Positions 26,078-34,198 of a DNA stretch of 64,000 bases are shown piece by piece. The notes beneath the pieces were generated by a model. It was not told the origin of the DNA. It did not search any database and worked only from the letters and a program-made list of their open reading frames with translations. This stretch comes from Planctomycetaceae bacterium (lineage in GTDB: Bacteria > Planctomycetota > Planctomycetia > Pirellulales > Pirellulaceae): assembly GCA_027487485.1 (NCBI GenBank), contig JAIYDN010000076.1, positions 119,223 through 183,222 of the forward strand. Reading direction: 5' to 3'. The position numbers and the translations under genes are program-made. Numbering within the stretch: position 1 is the stretch's first letter; each line of letters begins with the position of its first letter.

Positions 26078-27790
26078 TTAGGAATAAATGGGCTCTCGAG
26101 CCACACCGCCGATTTTGACCCCATGCTCGCCCAAGTCGCCCTCGGCAAGAGCAACAAGCGAAGGAATGGCATTGCCCACTTCTTTACGAATGGCCAGCGC
26201 ATTGAAAAGACCTTTGCGCTCCGCCAATTCCAACAAAATTCTTCCGTCCGCCCGAGCATCCCCAGGGCATCGAACCGCTGCTTGAGCCGCTTGTGCCAAG
26301 CCCGAATGGTTCACGTAAGTTCCTTCACGCTCCGCAAACGAGCCTGATGGAAGAAGAATGTCAGCTCGCTCGCTCAGCGGCGACGGGAAGATATCTTGCA
26401 CAATCAACAACCCTGGCTGACCAACAGCTCGGTCTATCGATTCCGTTACCCAACCTTCACTGTTGCCACCCACCAAGAACCACGAGGTTGCGTTTGCGCC
26501 ACCCATCATTTGTTCTAGCTTGGTGACTTGACCTTCAAAGTGGCGAAGCACCGCTTCCACCCCAAGGCGGTTCGGGCACTTTTCAGCGCGAATGGTAAAT
26601 CGAACTTTGTCTTCTGCTGGCGATTGGCCCTTGGGCCCCTTGGGATACTTGTCATCGGATCCAACCATCGGCACTGGGCCCAATACCAACCGAACTCGTT
26701 TGTCCAACCCCTTCAGGAACGAAGCAAGCAAGTACGCTTCTTCCACGGTCATGAAGGGAGAAAGAACCGCGACGAAACCACGAGCATCCGTCTTCACGGC
26801 ATCTTTGATCTTTCTCCTAGCTACTTCAAGAACGTCTGTCCAAGGATCCGCAAAACTGAGGTCCCCAGAACCAGCGGTCGTTGTGGCTTGAGATTTCCGA
26901 TTCGCAGCACCTGCGATCGCATCGCTCAATTTCGGCCGAGTCAAACGTCGTTCGTCGTGGATGTACTTGAATCCGAATCGGCCTTCGTCGCACATGAAAT
27001 GACCTTGCGCCAACGGATTCTCACGAGGTCGCAAACGGTATACTTTGTCTTCGTTCTGATCGATGTGGATACTGCAACCCGTCGAGCAGCCGGTGCAGAC
27101 GCTTTCGGCATGCTTCAACCACCAGACGCGTTTCTTGTACAAGAAGTCTTTGCTACACAGAGCTCCAACCGGGCAAAGATCGACGACGTTACCAGCTAAC
27201 TTGTTATCGCACGGAACGTCTGGGAACACGTCGATCTCTTCATGGCTTCCACGCGCCATGACTTGCAGTTCGGCGGTACCACTGATTTCTCGCGTGAAGC
27301 GAACACAACGAGTACACATCACACAGCGGTCGGTAAACAGAGCAATTTGCTCACCGATATGGTACTTGTCCATTCGCTGCAACTTTGGCTCGTCCAGACG
27401 GCTTTGTGCCTTGCCGTACTTGTAGGTATAGTCCTGCAAGTAGCATTCGCCAGCTTGATCGCAAATCGAACAATCGAGCGGGTGATTCAAAAGCAAAAAC
27501 TCTAGAGTCATCTGCTGGGTCGTTTTCACCTTCGCAGAATCCGTCCGAATAACCGTTCCCTCTTTGATCGGTGTTTGGCAACCAGGGACCAACTTCGGCC
27601 CCCAAGCGATGGTGCCATCCGGCTTCTTTTCGCCGACTTCCACCAAACACATACGGCAAGATGCTACTACCGATAGCGATTCATGCCAGCAGTAATGCGG
27701 AATCTCAACGCCAGCCTTGCGAGCAGCAAGGATGCAGTTGTCCTTGGGGTCAGCTTCGACTTCGACGTCGTTAACGATTACCTTTGCCAC
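26078..27790 (-). CDS. nuoG: NADH-quinone oxidoreductase subunit G (short form)
   Basis: NuoG holds several iron-sulfur clusters of the complex I peripheral arm. The N-terminal [2Fe-2S] domain has Cys34, Cys45, Cys48 and Cys71. It is followed by the His/Cys cluster region (CSICDQAGEC), a [4Fe-4S] motif (CVMCTRCV) and a further cluster motif CTGCSTGC in the vestigial molybdopterin domain. At 570 aa it is much shorter than the E. coli protein (908 aa), because the C-terminal molybdopterin-like domain is reduced. The start is GTG at 27790. The 151-nt gap to nuoF is the longest in the operon and contains a small hairpin (TGCTCG/CGAGCA, 27839-27860). Confidence 0.94.
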   Translation of the reverse strand: MAKVIVNDVEVEADPKDNCILAARKAGVEIPHYCWHESLSVVASCRMCLVEVGEKKPDGTIAWGPKLVPGCQTPIKEGTVIRTDSAKVKTTQQMTLEFLLLNHPLDCSICDQAGECYLQDYTYKYGKAQSRLDEPKLQRMDKYHIGEQIALFTDRCVMCTRCVRFTREISGTAELQVMARGSHEEIDVFPDVPCDNKLAGNVVDLCPVGALCSKDFLYKKRVWWLKHAESVCTGCSTGCSIHIDQNEDKVYRLRPRENPLAQGHFMCDEGRFGFKYIHDERRLTRPKLSDAIAGAANRKSQATTTAGSGDLSFADPWTDVLEVARRKIKDAVKTDARGFVAVLSPFMTVEEAYLLASFLKGLDKRVRLVLGPVPMVGSDDKYPKGPKGQSPAEDKVRFTIRAEKCPNRLGVEAVLRHFEGQVTKLEQMMGGANATSWFLVGGNSEGWVTESIDRAVGQPGLLIVQDIFPSPLSERADILLPSGSFAEREGTYVNHSGLAQAAQAAVRCPGDARADGRILLELAERKGLFNALAIRKEVGNAIPSLVALAEGDLGEHGVKIGGVAREPIYS

Positions 27791-27941
27791 TTTAGTCGTT
27801 TCCGGATTGGGTTTAGTGTTGGAATGTTTTCGTTTGTCTGCTCGATGAACTCACCGAGCATAAGCCGCACTGGTCATCTTGGTGGACTGCGGCCGCTAGA
27901 CCGAGTTCGTTTTCTACTTTTCTAAGTTGCCTCGTCGGAGC

Positions 27942-29279
27942 TTAGTGAGCACCGGCTAAGGATCGGCTTTCGCTCTTGCGACCGCTCTTGATGTACTCTT
28001 CAAACTCGCCTCGGAACTTGTTGATCGCAGTCTTCATCGGCCAAGCCGCACCGTCAGCAAGTCCACAAATCGTGGTGCCGGGAATGGTTCCAATCGACGA
28101 CGATATTTCCAGCAGCAAATCAATGTCGCTCAACTTGCCTCTGCCGTCACGTATGCGTTCCAGGATCTTGGTGGACCATGCAGTCCCCTCGCGACAAGGT
28201 GTGCATTGGCCGCACGATTCGTGAGCAAAAAATCGGCATGCGTTGTAAAGCACATCCACCATGCTGGTGTGATCATCGATCACAATCACTGCGGCCGTGC
28301 CAAGCCCCAGACAACCGACTCGTCCTGGGCCCGCGAAATCCAAAGGTGTATCCAATTCGCTCTCGCTCATAAAGCCCATGCTGATTCCGCCTGGAACGAC
28401 AGCCTTGGCCTTACGTCCTTTCCAGACGCCGCCAGCATGCTTCTCAATTAAGTCCCGAGCTGAAATCCCCATCGGCAACTCGACCAACCCCGGCTTGTTC
28501 ACATGACCGCTGATGCAATACAACTTCGGCCCATAGGAGCCAGCGTCTCGCGGATTGTTAGGATCTTTGGGAATCCCCATCGACATGAACCATTCAGGAC
28601 CGTGGTTGATGATGTGAGGGATGCAGGCCATCGTCTCCACGTTGTTGACTACGGTAGGTTTGCGGAACGCCCCCTCGATAGCAGGGAATGGCGGCTTGAT
28701 CCGCGGCCATGCTCGCTTGCCTTCTAGGCTTTCGATCAGTCCGGTCTCTTCACCGCAAATGTAAGCACACGCTCCGCGATGCAAGTGGATGTCCAGGTCA
28801 TATCCGGACCCCAAAATGTTCTTGCCGAGAAGATTATTGTCGTACATCTCGTCGATCGCATCTTTGAGCACTCGGTAGCAACGCCCGTACTCGTAACGCA
28901 GATAAAAATAAGCAGTGGTCGTTCGAGTCGCAAAACTGCTGATAACAATCCCCTCCAGCACTTGGTGCGGGTCTTGTTCGATCAGAACGCGATTGTTGAA
29001 TGTCCCCGGCTCGCTCTCGTCACCGTTAATGCAAAGATAGATCGGCCCTTTGACATCCTTAGGCAAAAAGGTCCACTTCAACCCGGTTGGAAAACCAGCG
29101 CCTCCACGACCGCGAAGCCCTGAAGCCTTCACGACATCGATGACTTCGGTATTTACCATCTTGAGCGCTTTGGCAAGCGCTTGGTAACCGCCATCCGCTT
29201 GATATGACGCCAACGTGTGGCTGTTTGGCTTGTTTTGCCGGGCAAGTAATACAGGCTGAAAATTGTCGTTGCTCATCAT
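27942..29279 (-). CDS. nuoF: NADH-quinone oxidoreductase subunit F
   Basis: NuoF binds NADH, FMN and one [4Fe-4S] cluster and takes the hydride that starts electron flow. The glycine-rich GLRGRGGAGFPTGLKW loop binds FMN/NADH, the ICNGDESEPGTF-like loop appears as CINGDESEPGTF, and the cluster ligands lie in ESCGQCTPCREGT. The 445-aa length is normal. Two adjacent ATG codons (29279 and 29276) could start it; nuoE ends 5 nt upstream. Presence of NuoE, F and G shows a true NADH-using complex I rather than the 11-subunit form. Confidence 0.97.
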   Translation of the reverse strand: MMSNDNFQPVLLARQNKPNSHTLASYQADGGYQALAKALKMVNTEVIDVVKASGLRGRGGAGFPTGLKWTFLPKDVKGPIYLCINGDESEPGTFNNRVLIEQDPHQVLEGIVISSFATRTTTAYFYLRYEYGRCYRVLKDAIDEMYDNNLLGKNILGSGYDLDIHLHRGACAYICGEETGLIESLEGKRAWPRIKPPFPAIEGAFRKPTVVNNVETMACIPHIINHGPEWFMSMGIPKDPNNPRDAGSYGPKLYCISGHVNKPGLVELPMGISARDLIEKHAGGVWKGRKAKAVVPGGISMGFMSESELDTPLDFAGPGRVGCLGLGTAAVIVIDDHTSMVDVLYNACRFFAHESCGQCTPCREGTAWSTKILERIRDGRGKLSDIDLLLEISSSIGTIPGTTICGLADGAAWPMKTAINKFRGEFEEYIKSGRKSESRSLAGAH

Positions 29280-29284
29280 TTCTC

Positions 29285-29761
29285 CTACTTGTTACCTCGA
29301 ACTTGCTTCTCAACATCGTCCGCAGTCACCCGCAGTGTCAATTCATCATCAACGAGCATGCACGGAGCCCCATCACATGCTCCAAGGCATTCAGCCAACT
29401 CCAACGTCACTTCGCCATCGGCAGTTGTCTGACCGGGCTGAATTCCCCAACGCTCGCACAGTTCAGCCAAAAGTTCCTCGCCTCCTCGCAGCATGCAAGG
29501 CAACGAACGACAAATCCAAACTCGCTTTTTTCCGAGCGGATCTTCTTCCGTTCGGAAAAAGCCGTAGAAAGAAAGCGTGTCGTTGATTTGGGCTGGCGAC
29601 AGTTCCAAAATGTCTGCAATTTCAGAAATAGCCTTACGGCTCACGCATCCTGTCTCTTGCTGAACCACATGCAAAGCTGGCAAGGTCACCGCTTGCTTGC
29701 TGGGGTATCGACCCAAATGTTCTTCGATAACCTTCTTGGCGTTCGTACTCAGTTCACTCAT
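29285..29761 (-). CDS. nuoE: NADH-quinone oxidoreductase subunit E
   Basis: NuoE is a thioredoxin-like subunit with a [2Fe-2S] cluster (N1a) in the NADH module. The cluster ligands appear in WICRSLPCML and ECLGACDGAPCM. The second ligand spacing is CxxxC rather than the usual CxxxxC (R-S-L-P then C), worth a check but probably within family range. The 158-aa length fits. The ATG overlaps the nuoD stop (ATGA). Confidence 0.95.
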   Translation of the reverse strand: MSELSTNAKKVIEEHLGRYPSKQAVTLPALHVVQQETGCVSRKAISEIADILELSPAQINDTLSFYGFFRTEEDPLGKKRVWICRSLPCMLRGGEELLAELCERWGIQPGQTTADGEVTLELAECLGACDGAPCMLVDDELTLRVTADDVEKQVRGNK

Positions 29762-30978
29762 CGGTCTAACTCCGCTGCGATGATATTGATACTTCCCAAA
29801 ACGGCTACGACATCGCTTAGCATGCAGCCCCTCATCATCCGTGCGAACAGAGAAAAGTGCAAAAGGGAAGGTGGACGAGTCCGAGCACGATAAGCTCGGA
29901 ACGATCCATCCCCAACAATGTAATACCCCAATTCACCATTCGGCGACTCGGTCGCTGCGTATACAGAATCTTTCGGGCTTGCCATTTGGCGATTCGGCAT
30001 AATGCCTTCGAAGTGATGAATCAACCCTTCGATGCTCCGATAAACTTCTCGCTTGTCCGGTATGGTTTCTTTTCCAGTACCAGCAGCGTAAATCGGTCCC
30101 GACGGCAGCTTCTCGATGGCTTGTTCAATGATTTTGATACTCTCTAGCATCTCCATCATCCGCACTTGGAACCGAGCGTAGCAATCGCCACCTTGGCTCG
30201 CACACACATCAAAATCCAACTCATCGTAAGCAAGATACGGCTCGTCCCGTCTTAAGTCCCGAACGACTCCGCTGGCACGAGCCACTGGCCCAGTCGCCCC
30301 GCCCGCAATCGCATCTTCTTTAGAAAGAACACCAACATCCCGAGTTCGCTCGACGAAGATTCGGTTCTTCATCACGAGACCTTCGAAATCCCGAAAGGCT
30401 TTCGGGAAGTTCTTGCAATACTTCTTGACCATCTCGACCCAATCATCCGTCACGTCGTACAACAATCCGCCAACACGCGTGTACGAAGTGTGGAATCGCT
30501 GTCCAGAAGCACGTTCGCAAATTTCGTAGATAGCCTCGCGTTCATTGAATGCGTACATAAACGCCGTCGCACCACCCAGGTCCAGCACGCAAGTTCCTGT
30601 GCAAAGCAGGTGATCGTGGATCCGCATTAGTTCCGCGAAGATGGTTCGGATGTATTTGCACCTAGGCGTTAGCTCGATCCCAAGCAACTTCTCGACAGAA
30701 TGATGCCATGCGATCTCATTGGCCAACGGTGAGATGTAATTCATGCGGTCAACGATGGTGACATACTGATTAAAATCCAGCACTTCACCTAGCTTCTCGA
30801 AACCGCTATGCAAAAACCCGATATCAGGCTCCGCATCGATCACCATCTCACCATCCAATTGCAACACCAACCGAAGCGTTGTGTGTGTGGCAGGATGCTG
30901 AGGACCAAAGTTTAAAGTCCACAGACCTTCGCGTTTGTCACTGCCAAGGCTCGGATCTTCGATCAATTCTAAAGGCAT
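29758..30978 (-). CDS. nuoD: NADH-quinone oxidoreductase subunit D
   Basis: NuoD (49-kDa type) forms the quinone head-group site with NuoB; it derives from the large subunit of NiFe hydrogenases. The 406-aa protein begins its conserved part with NFGPQHPATHTTLRL, including the quinone-binding His, followed by IGFLHSGFEKLGE and the C-terminal ending near LDR. The start is ATG at 30978, 16 nt after the nuoC stop. nuoC and nuoD are separate, not fused as in E. coli. Confidence 0.97.
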   Translation of the reverse strand: MPLELIEDPSLGSDKREGLWTLNFGPQHPATHTTLRLVLQLDGEMVIDAEPDIGFLHSGFEKLGEVLDFNQYVTIVDRMNYISPLANEIAWHHSVEKLLGIELTPRCKYIRTIFAELMRIHDHLLCTGTCVLDLGGATAFMYAFNEREAIYEICERASGQRFHTSYTRVGGLLYDVTDDWVEMVKKYCKNFPKAFRDFEGLVMKNRIFVERTRDVGVLSKEDAIAGGATGPVARASGVVRDLRRDEPYLAYDELDFDVCASQGGDCYARFQVRMMEMLESIKIIEQAIEKLPSGPIYAAGTGKETIPDKREVYRSIEGLIHHFEGIMPNRQMASPKDSVYAATESPNGELGYYIVGDGSFRAYRARTRPPSLLHFSLFARMMRGCMLSDVVAVLGSINIIAAELDR

Positions 30979-30994
30979 ATCGGTTCGTTCCTGT

Positions 30995-31540
30995 TTAGCT
31001 TTCAGCTCGCGTCACGACTGGGAAGTTATGGCGTTCGCCGCGCCCCTTCACTGGATAATCTTTTCGCAGCGGAAACGACTGAAATTCTTGAGGCAAAAGA
31101 AGTCGCTTGAAGTTTGGATGGCCATCAAAAATGATGCCGTACATGTCATAAACTTCACGCTCCAGCCAGTCCGCACCAAACCAAACCTGAGTGGCTGAAG
31201 GGATCGTCAAATCTGGCTCACTGAGATGCGTTTTCGCAATCAAACGAAGCCCGGAATCAACATTGAGCAAACAATAAACAATTTCGAATCGATCGGCTGC
31301 GTTCCCGTACTCCAAGAGATCAACCGCCGTCAAATCGGTCAACTGGTCAAAACCGGCTGACTTGCAGGCCTTCAAAACCTTCAATAGAGAACCCGCAGGA
31401 AACACGACACGATCTTGATCGCAAAAAACCGACCAAGTCAATTCAATGCCCGGCAAAGCCGCAACAAGATTCGCCTTGGTGGATTCCATCTGAGAAGTGG
31501 AACCAGGAACAGCTTTATTGGTACTAGGTTGGTTGGACAT
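30995..31540 (-). CDS. nuoC: NADH-quinone oxidoreductase subunit C
   Basis: NuoC (30-kDa type) is a structural subunit of the complex I peripheral arm. The signature EREVYDMYGIIFDGHPNFKR is complete, followed by FPLRKDYPVKGRGE near the C-terminus. The start is set at ATG 31540, which gives 181 aa and lies 4 nt after the nuoB stop. A longer frame from 31597 would overlap nuoB by more than 50 nt with non-conserved sequence. The first ~35 residues are Ser/Thr/Asn rich. Confidence 0.96.
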   Translation of the reverse strand: MSNQPSTNKAVPGSTSQMESTKANLVAALPGIELTWSVFCDQDRVVFPAGSLLKVLKACKSAGFDQLTDLTAVDLLEYGNAADRFEIVYCLLNVDSGLRLIAKTHLSEPDLTIPSATQVWFGADWLEREVYDMYGIIFDGHPNFKRLLLPQEFQSFPLRKDYPVKGRGERHNFPVVTRAES

Positions 31541-31544
31541 GATG

Positions 31545-32147
31545 TTAGTGCACCGGATCGTACTTAGGGTCTTCGAGCTTGAAACCATTCCGCTCACGGA
31601 TCCGAATCAGTTCTTCCTCATCAAACCGCGACGGCCCCTCAGGAAGCACTCGCAATTTAAACTCACGAGCATTCACCGTCCCACCACTTTGAATCTTGGC
31701 CTGCAAATCAAGAATCGACTTGATCAACTGCTCGGGCCGAGGCGGACAACCAGGGACATAGACATCCACAGGCATGAACCGGTCAATCCCCTGAACCACC
31801 GAATACGTATCGAAAACCCCACCCGAGCACGCACAGGCACCCATCGATATGCACCACTTCGGCTCTGGCATCTGCAACCAAATCCGTTGCAACACCGGAA
31901 GCATCTTCATCACAACGCGCCCTGCGACAATCATCAAGTCGCACTGACGCGGCGAAAACCGCATTACTTCACTACCGAACCGAGACAAGTCATGCTTGCT
32001 GGCCGCCGTACTCATCAGCTCAATACCACAGCAAGCCGTAGCAAAAGGCATTGGCCAGAGACTGTTAGCCCGCCCCCACGAGGCAGCGGCGTCCAATGTA
32101 GTTAAAAAGACATTGTCACCAAGTTGCTTGTTTATTTGCGTCGCCAA
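31545..32147 (-). CDS. nuoB: NADH-quinone oxidoreductase subunit B
   Basis: NuoB carries the terminal N2 [4Fe-4S] cluster that reduces quinone. The tandem cysteines in TACCGIELM and the later ligands in GACACSGG and VPGCPPRPE are present. The 200-aa protein has a C-terminal extension beyond the usual core (KIQSGG onward). There is no ATG near the expected N-terminus; the likely start is TTG at 32147, which overlaps the end of nuoA by 16 nt, suggesting translational coupling. Confidence 0.95.
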   Translation of the reverse strand: MATQINKQLGDNVFLTTLDAAASWGRANSLWPMPFATACCGIELMSTAASKHDLSRFGSEVMRFSPRQCDLMIVAGRVVMKMLPVLQRIWLQMPEPKWCISMGACACSGGVFDTYSVVQGIDRFMPVDVYVPGCPPRPEQLIKSILDLQAKIQSGGTVNAREFKLRVLPEGPSRFDEEELIRIRERNGFKLEDPKYDPVH

Positions 32148-32512
32148 TCAAACACCCCTTTACGATAGGCAACCAAGTAGGCCAAAGCCAAGGTCGCAAT
32201 CAATATGATCAAGACAACAAACACAGCCGGTCGAAAGTCCACTGGAACCCCATCCGGAGCAAGCAGCGAAACAGCCCACGGATAAATGAACAACAGCTCA
32301 ACGTCAAAAACCAAAAATAAGATCGCTATCAAATAGAACTTGACATCGAAAGGCTTCCTGGCGTCACCAACCGGGTCCATCCCCGATTCGTACGGCATGT
32401 CCTTCACCCGCGTGTGCCGCCGGGGCGCAACAAGGTGAGGAAGGATGAGCGAGACAGCCGCAAACCCAATCACGGCAATAAGATAAATCAATATGGGAAG
32501 ATAGTTAGCCAC
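32132..32512 (-). CDS. nuoA: NADH-quinone oxidoreductase subunit A
   Basis: NuoA is a three-helix membrane subunit at the quinone-channel entrance. The 126-aa protein has the conserved [14 protein letters not shown] loop and [18 protein letters not shown] helix. It starts with GTG at 32512, with AGGA 8 nt upstream. As first gene of the 14-gene operon it is preceded by a strong promoter match and a palindromic operator-like site (see separate entries). Confidence 0.96.
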   Translation of the reverse strand: MANYLPILIYLIAVIGFAAVSLILPHLVAPRRHTRVKDMPYESGMDPVGDARKPFDVKFYLIAILFLVFDVELLFIYPWAVSLLAPDGVPVDFRPAVFVVLIILIATLALAYLVAYRKGVFDWRRK

Positions 32513-32537
32513 GACCGATTCCTGCGGAGGAGCGACT

Positions 32538-32557
32538 TTGTGAAAAGTTTCACAAAC
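32538..32557 (-). promoter_or_regulatory. CRP-type palindrome (TGTGA-N6-TCACA) in the nuoA leader
   Basis: TTTGTGAAA (32538-32546) and TTTCACAAA (32549-32557) form a perfect 9-bp inverted repeat around a 2-bp centre. It contains exactly TGTGA-N6-TCACA, the consensus bound by CRP-family regulators in other bacteria. It sits about 26 nt upstream of the nuoA GTG and just downstream of the predicted transcription start (about +6 to +25). That position would suit repression of the complex I operon rather than activation. The regulator is not encoded in the window. Confidence 0.6.
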
Positions 32558-32568
32558 TTCTCCATGTA

Positions 32569-32596
32569 TTGTAGGAAGGAGTGACTTTTTGTCATC
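32569..32596 (-). promoter_or_regulatory. Probable sigma-70-type promoter of the nuo operon
   Basis: On the minus strand, ATGACA (32596-32591, 5 of 6 -35 bases) and TACAAT (32574-32569, 5 of 6 -10 bases) are separated by a 16-bp spacer. Transcription would start near 32562, giving a leader of about 50 nt before the nuoA GTG. It is the best promoter match I noticed in the window and lies exactly where the operon should begin. Confidence 0.6.
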
Positions 32597-32695
32597 GGCA
32601 CTTTCAAAAGATTTTTTTGATGCCGGTTTTTGGGTCCTGGCTTACGCTTCGGGTTATGAATAATCCGCGCTAGGAGGAATCATTCTTTGCTGACG

Positions 32696-34183
32696 CTAGC
32701 TATGAATGATCTCTTTCAGAACATGCCCGTGGACATCGGTTAATCTACGCTGAATTCCATCGTGATAAACGCTTAGCCTTTCATGGTCGATCCCAAGCAG
32801 ATGCAGCGCTGTCGCATGGAGATCATACGAATACGTTGGTTTGTCGAGCGCCTTAAAGCCGACATCATCGCTGCTTCCATAGGAAGTACCACCTTTGGTT
32901 CCTCCACCAGACATCCACGCGGTAAACACTCCTGGGTTATGGTCGCGTCCTTTTTGTTTGCCTTGCATGAACGGTTGTCTTCCAAATTCGCTCGTGCAAA
33001 TCACCAAGGTTGAGTCCAGAAGTCCGCGTTGTTTGAGATCTTCGAGCAAAGCGCTTGCGCCCGTATCCAAGATTCGTCCCCAGTATCCATGATCGCGAAC
33101 GATATCTTCATGCGAATCCCAATTGGGCCGTATCTTTTTGCTGCTAGTATTTTCTGCACCACAAAAAATCTGAACGAAACGAACGCCCCGCTCGACCATC
33201 CTTCGAGCCAGCAGACACTGCCGTCCAAAAGGCCCAATGTCATCGTCGTCAAGACAATACCGTTGGTGGGTCGATCCTGATTCGCTGCTGAGATCAACCG
33301 CTTCGGGCGCACTCAATTGCAGTCGAGCTGCCAATTCGTAACTTGCGATGCGGGCTTCCAGCATCGAGTCCCCTTGTCGCATCGATGCATGTTGTTGGTT
33401 GATGGTTTTTAGGAAATCGAGTCCATCTTGTTCAAGCTGGACTTCTCGACCCTTTCGAGGGAACAAGTTAGCAATCGGTGGCATGTTGGCGGTGGTGCTC
33501 AGGACCGTCCCCTGGTGAACAGCAGGCAGAAAGCCCGAATTCCAATTGAGAACTCCCCCTGGCGGAAGCCCACGGGTGTCTGGCAAGACGACAAAGGCAG
33601 GCAAGTTCTCATTCTCGCTTCCCAAGCCGTAGGTGACCCAAGATCCCATGGATGGAAATCCCGGCCGAACAAAGCCGCTGTTCATCATGAACATGGCCGG
33701 GCCATGCAAGGCCGACTTGTTTTGCATGGAATAGATGAACGCCATGTCATCGACATGCTTGGCCAACTGTGGAAACAGACTGCTCATCCAGCGTCCACAT
33801 TGACCATGCTGACTGAAATCCCAAAAGCTCTTCGCGTACTCGCCAGCAATCCCCGCAAAGGTTTGCTTGCCCAGTTCTGGGTCAAAGGGCTTGCCATGCA
33901 GCCGTGTCAGCTCGGGCCGATAGTCCCAAGTATCCACGTGACTCAGTCCGCCCGGACAAAATATCTGGATGACCGACTTGGCCTTGGCCGCATGGTGTGG
34001 CAAACGGGATTGCCCCCGTTCATCCTTGGTTGTGGCATCCATCGTGGAATCGGACGCTCGCATTGCTTCCGATTGCAACAAGGCCGACAGAGCGCAAGCA
34101 CCAAAGCCGTCGCCAAGCTGCTTCAGAAATGAACGTCGACCAGCCGCTACAGGCGCGGCTGAAAGGACTCGATTCTTTTCCAT
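32696..34183 (-). CDS. DUF1501 family protein (Tat-exported, sulfatase-like fold)
   Basis: This 495-aa protein belongs to DUF1501, a family greatly expanded in Planctomycetes and related to alkaline-phosphatase/sulfatase-like enzymes. A twin-arginine signal (GRRSFLKQ, then a hydrophobic stretch) lies at about residues 15-40. Typical features are FCPGGLSHVDTWD, WDSHEDIVRDH and TSEFGRQPF near the C-terminus, followed by GRDHNPGVF. No function is established. It starts at ATG 34183 (GTG 34189 possible), 15 nt after the PSD1 stop, so the two are a pair, as is usual for these families. They are thought to act together outside the cytoplasm, but the substrate is unknown. Confidence 0.88.
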   Translation of the reverse strand: MEKNRVLSAAPVAAGRRSFLKQLGDGFGACALSALLQSEAMRASDSTMDATTKDERGQSRLPHHAAKAKSVIQIFCPGGLSHVDTWDYRPELTRLHGKPFDPELGKQTFAGIAGEYAKSFWDFSQHGQCGRWMSSLFPQLAKHVDDMAFIYSMQNKSALHGPAMFMMNSGFVRPGFPSMGSWVTYGLGSENENLPAFVVLPDTRGLPPGGVLNWNSGFLPAVHQGTVLSTTANMPPIANLFPRKGREVQLEQDGLDFLKTINQQHASMRQGDSMLEARIASYELAARLQLSAPEAVDLSSESGSTHQRYCLDDDDIGPFGRQCLLARRMVERGVRFVQIFCGAENTSSKKIRPNWDSHEDIVRDHGYWGRILDTGASALLEDLKQRGLLDSTLVICTSEFGRQPFMQGKQKGRDHNPGVFTAWMSGGGTKGGTSYGSSDDVGFKALDKPTYSYDLHATALHLLGIDHERLSVYHDGIQRRLTDVHGHVLKEIIHS

Positions 34184-34198
34184 GATCACACATCCGCT

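Noticed and set aside
26528..27199. 223-codon plus-strand frame opposite nuoG
   Set aside because: Antisense shadow; no family features.
27839..27860. Small hairpin in the nuoG-nuoF gap as a riboswitch or attenuator
   Set aside because: A 6-bp stem without further conserved structure or terminator is not enough for a call; noted only in the nuoG entry.
33428..34132. 234-codon plus-strand frame opposite the first DUF1501 gene
   Set aside because: Antisense to a conserved protein, no signals.
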